Shown here: positions 63,526 to 64,000 of the stretch, piece by piece
Layout of the letters: each line of letters begins with the position of its first letter
How positions within the stretch are numbered: the stretch's first letter is position 1
Assembly (NCBI GenBank): GCA_038501785.1
Contig: JBAMJR010000047.1
Location: forward strand, 7,979,501-8,043,500
From: Myoxocephalus aenaeus
Taxonomy: Eukaryota > Chordata > Actinopteri > Perciformes > Cottidae
Direction: 5' to 3'
Length of the DNA stretch: 64,000 nucleotides
Notes under the pieces: generated by a model
Seen by the model: the letters and a program-made list of their open reading frames with translations, nothing else
Databases searched by the model: none
Told to the model about the DNA's origin: nothing
Made by a program: the position numbers and the translations under genes

Positions 63526-64000
63526 GGAGCCCAGACCCCGGCGCGGTAATGTGAGATCAGACGTAGGCTGTTAGCCGGAGCCTTACATCTGCTGTCAGCC
63601 ACTCGCTCTAACTCTGTTAAGGACGTTATTGATTGCTCATTATTACCCCGTTCCCTGAAAGATGAGCGTCCCCTATGATCACATTAAATCTCTCCTCTGT
63701 CCAATTCTCCTGAGATGCCTTCTGCTCATCGGTGCCCATCACATTTCTCCTCCAGAGATCTGATATCAAGCAGCCTGACGTGTTTTTTTTATTGCCTCTG
63801 GTTCTCTTTGCGTCTTGTTTGATTTGCTCCAAATAACTGTCTTCTTTTTCCTTTCTTGTTTCCCCCTCCTCCCCCTCCCCTTTTATTTATTTTTTTAACA
63901 GACGCAGTTTAGCTAATTGATGTCTTTAGTCTGTGTAATGGAAATCAGCAAACACGGATGAGCAACATTTGAAATTATGATTTGTTTTCCTTTTATTAGC

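Larger units (their letters stand above)
51203..64000 (+). other. fign: fign intron (incomplete)
   Basis: At least 12.8 kb without a recognisable exon. It contains many microsatellites, poly-pyrimidine tracts, an octamer ATGCAAAT at 53357-53364, a CpG-rich patch and small hairpins. The 235-codon frame at 53096-53803 crosses CT and poly-C tracts and is not a gene. Mammalian FIGN also has a long intron between its first and main coding exons. Confidence 0.6.

Noticed and set aside
1..64000. tRNA, rRNA or known small RNA genes
   Set aside because: No cloverleaf with A and B box pattern or other recognisable RNA gene was found by eye; the only strong hairpins are the inverted repeats listed.

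Overview
The window looks like vertebrate nuclear DNA, almost certainly from a ray-finned (teleost) fish. Exons are short and bounded by GT/AG splice sites. Long non-coding stretches are dense in (CA/GT)n microsatellites, and there are fish-style non-autonomous DNA transposons. There are no operons, tRNAs, rRNAs or CRISPR arrays. Two protein-coding loci can be supported, both on the + strand.

Region 1 (1-8.5 kb): cobll1, the cordon-bleu-like 1 gene. I could thread a nine-exon open frame (1348-7830, 746 codons plus stop) through consensus splice sites with matching phases. It carries the cordon-bleu ubiquitin-like domain, a short basic block, two KRAP-type motifs (KKRRAPQPP, KRRAPPPP), a GMTTFKVV block and a late FAQAVALAVERS block. 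The C-terminal WH2 actin-binding motif of mammalian COBLL1 is not visible. Candidate non-coding 5' exons (1-174 and about 535-896) and a 3' UTR with overlapping AATAAA signals complete the locus.

Region 2 (8.5-50 kb): about 41 kb with no supportable gene. It contains a 33-bp minisatellite (12.5-13.26 kb), a 1.5-kb hAT-type element with perfect 8-bp target duplications and an internal 37-bp minisatellite (26.46-27.97 kb), a 263-bp MITE (25.31-25.58 kb), a perfect 65-bp-arm palindrome (37.08-37.21 kb), a few older repeat fragments and many microsatellites.

Region 3 (50-64 kb): the 5' end of fign (fidgetin). A GC-rich promoter-like block and a probable 5' UTR exon end at a strong donor (50312). 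A short exon then holds the start codon and the first residues MISSSSVYG, split after the first base of the Gly codon. Mammalian fidgetin starts MISSTSVYG, is likewise split there, and has the rest of its coding sequence in one large exon. That exon is not in this window, so 51203-64000 is fign intron, with microsatellites, a CpG-rich patch (60.46-60.72 kb) and small hairpins.

In human 2q24 the order in the direction of transcription is COBLL1, GRB14, FIGN. Here cobll1 and fign are in the same order and orientation but no grb14 exon lies between them. The likely reading is one of the two post-duplication teleost copies of this block, from which grb14 was lost and whose gene desert may carry fign regulatory DNA. 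I did not see a convincing new gene system. The most unusual objects are the long perfect palindrome, the WH2-less cobll1 model and the grb14-less synteny.
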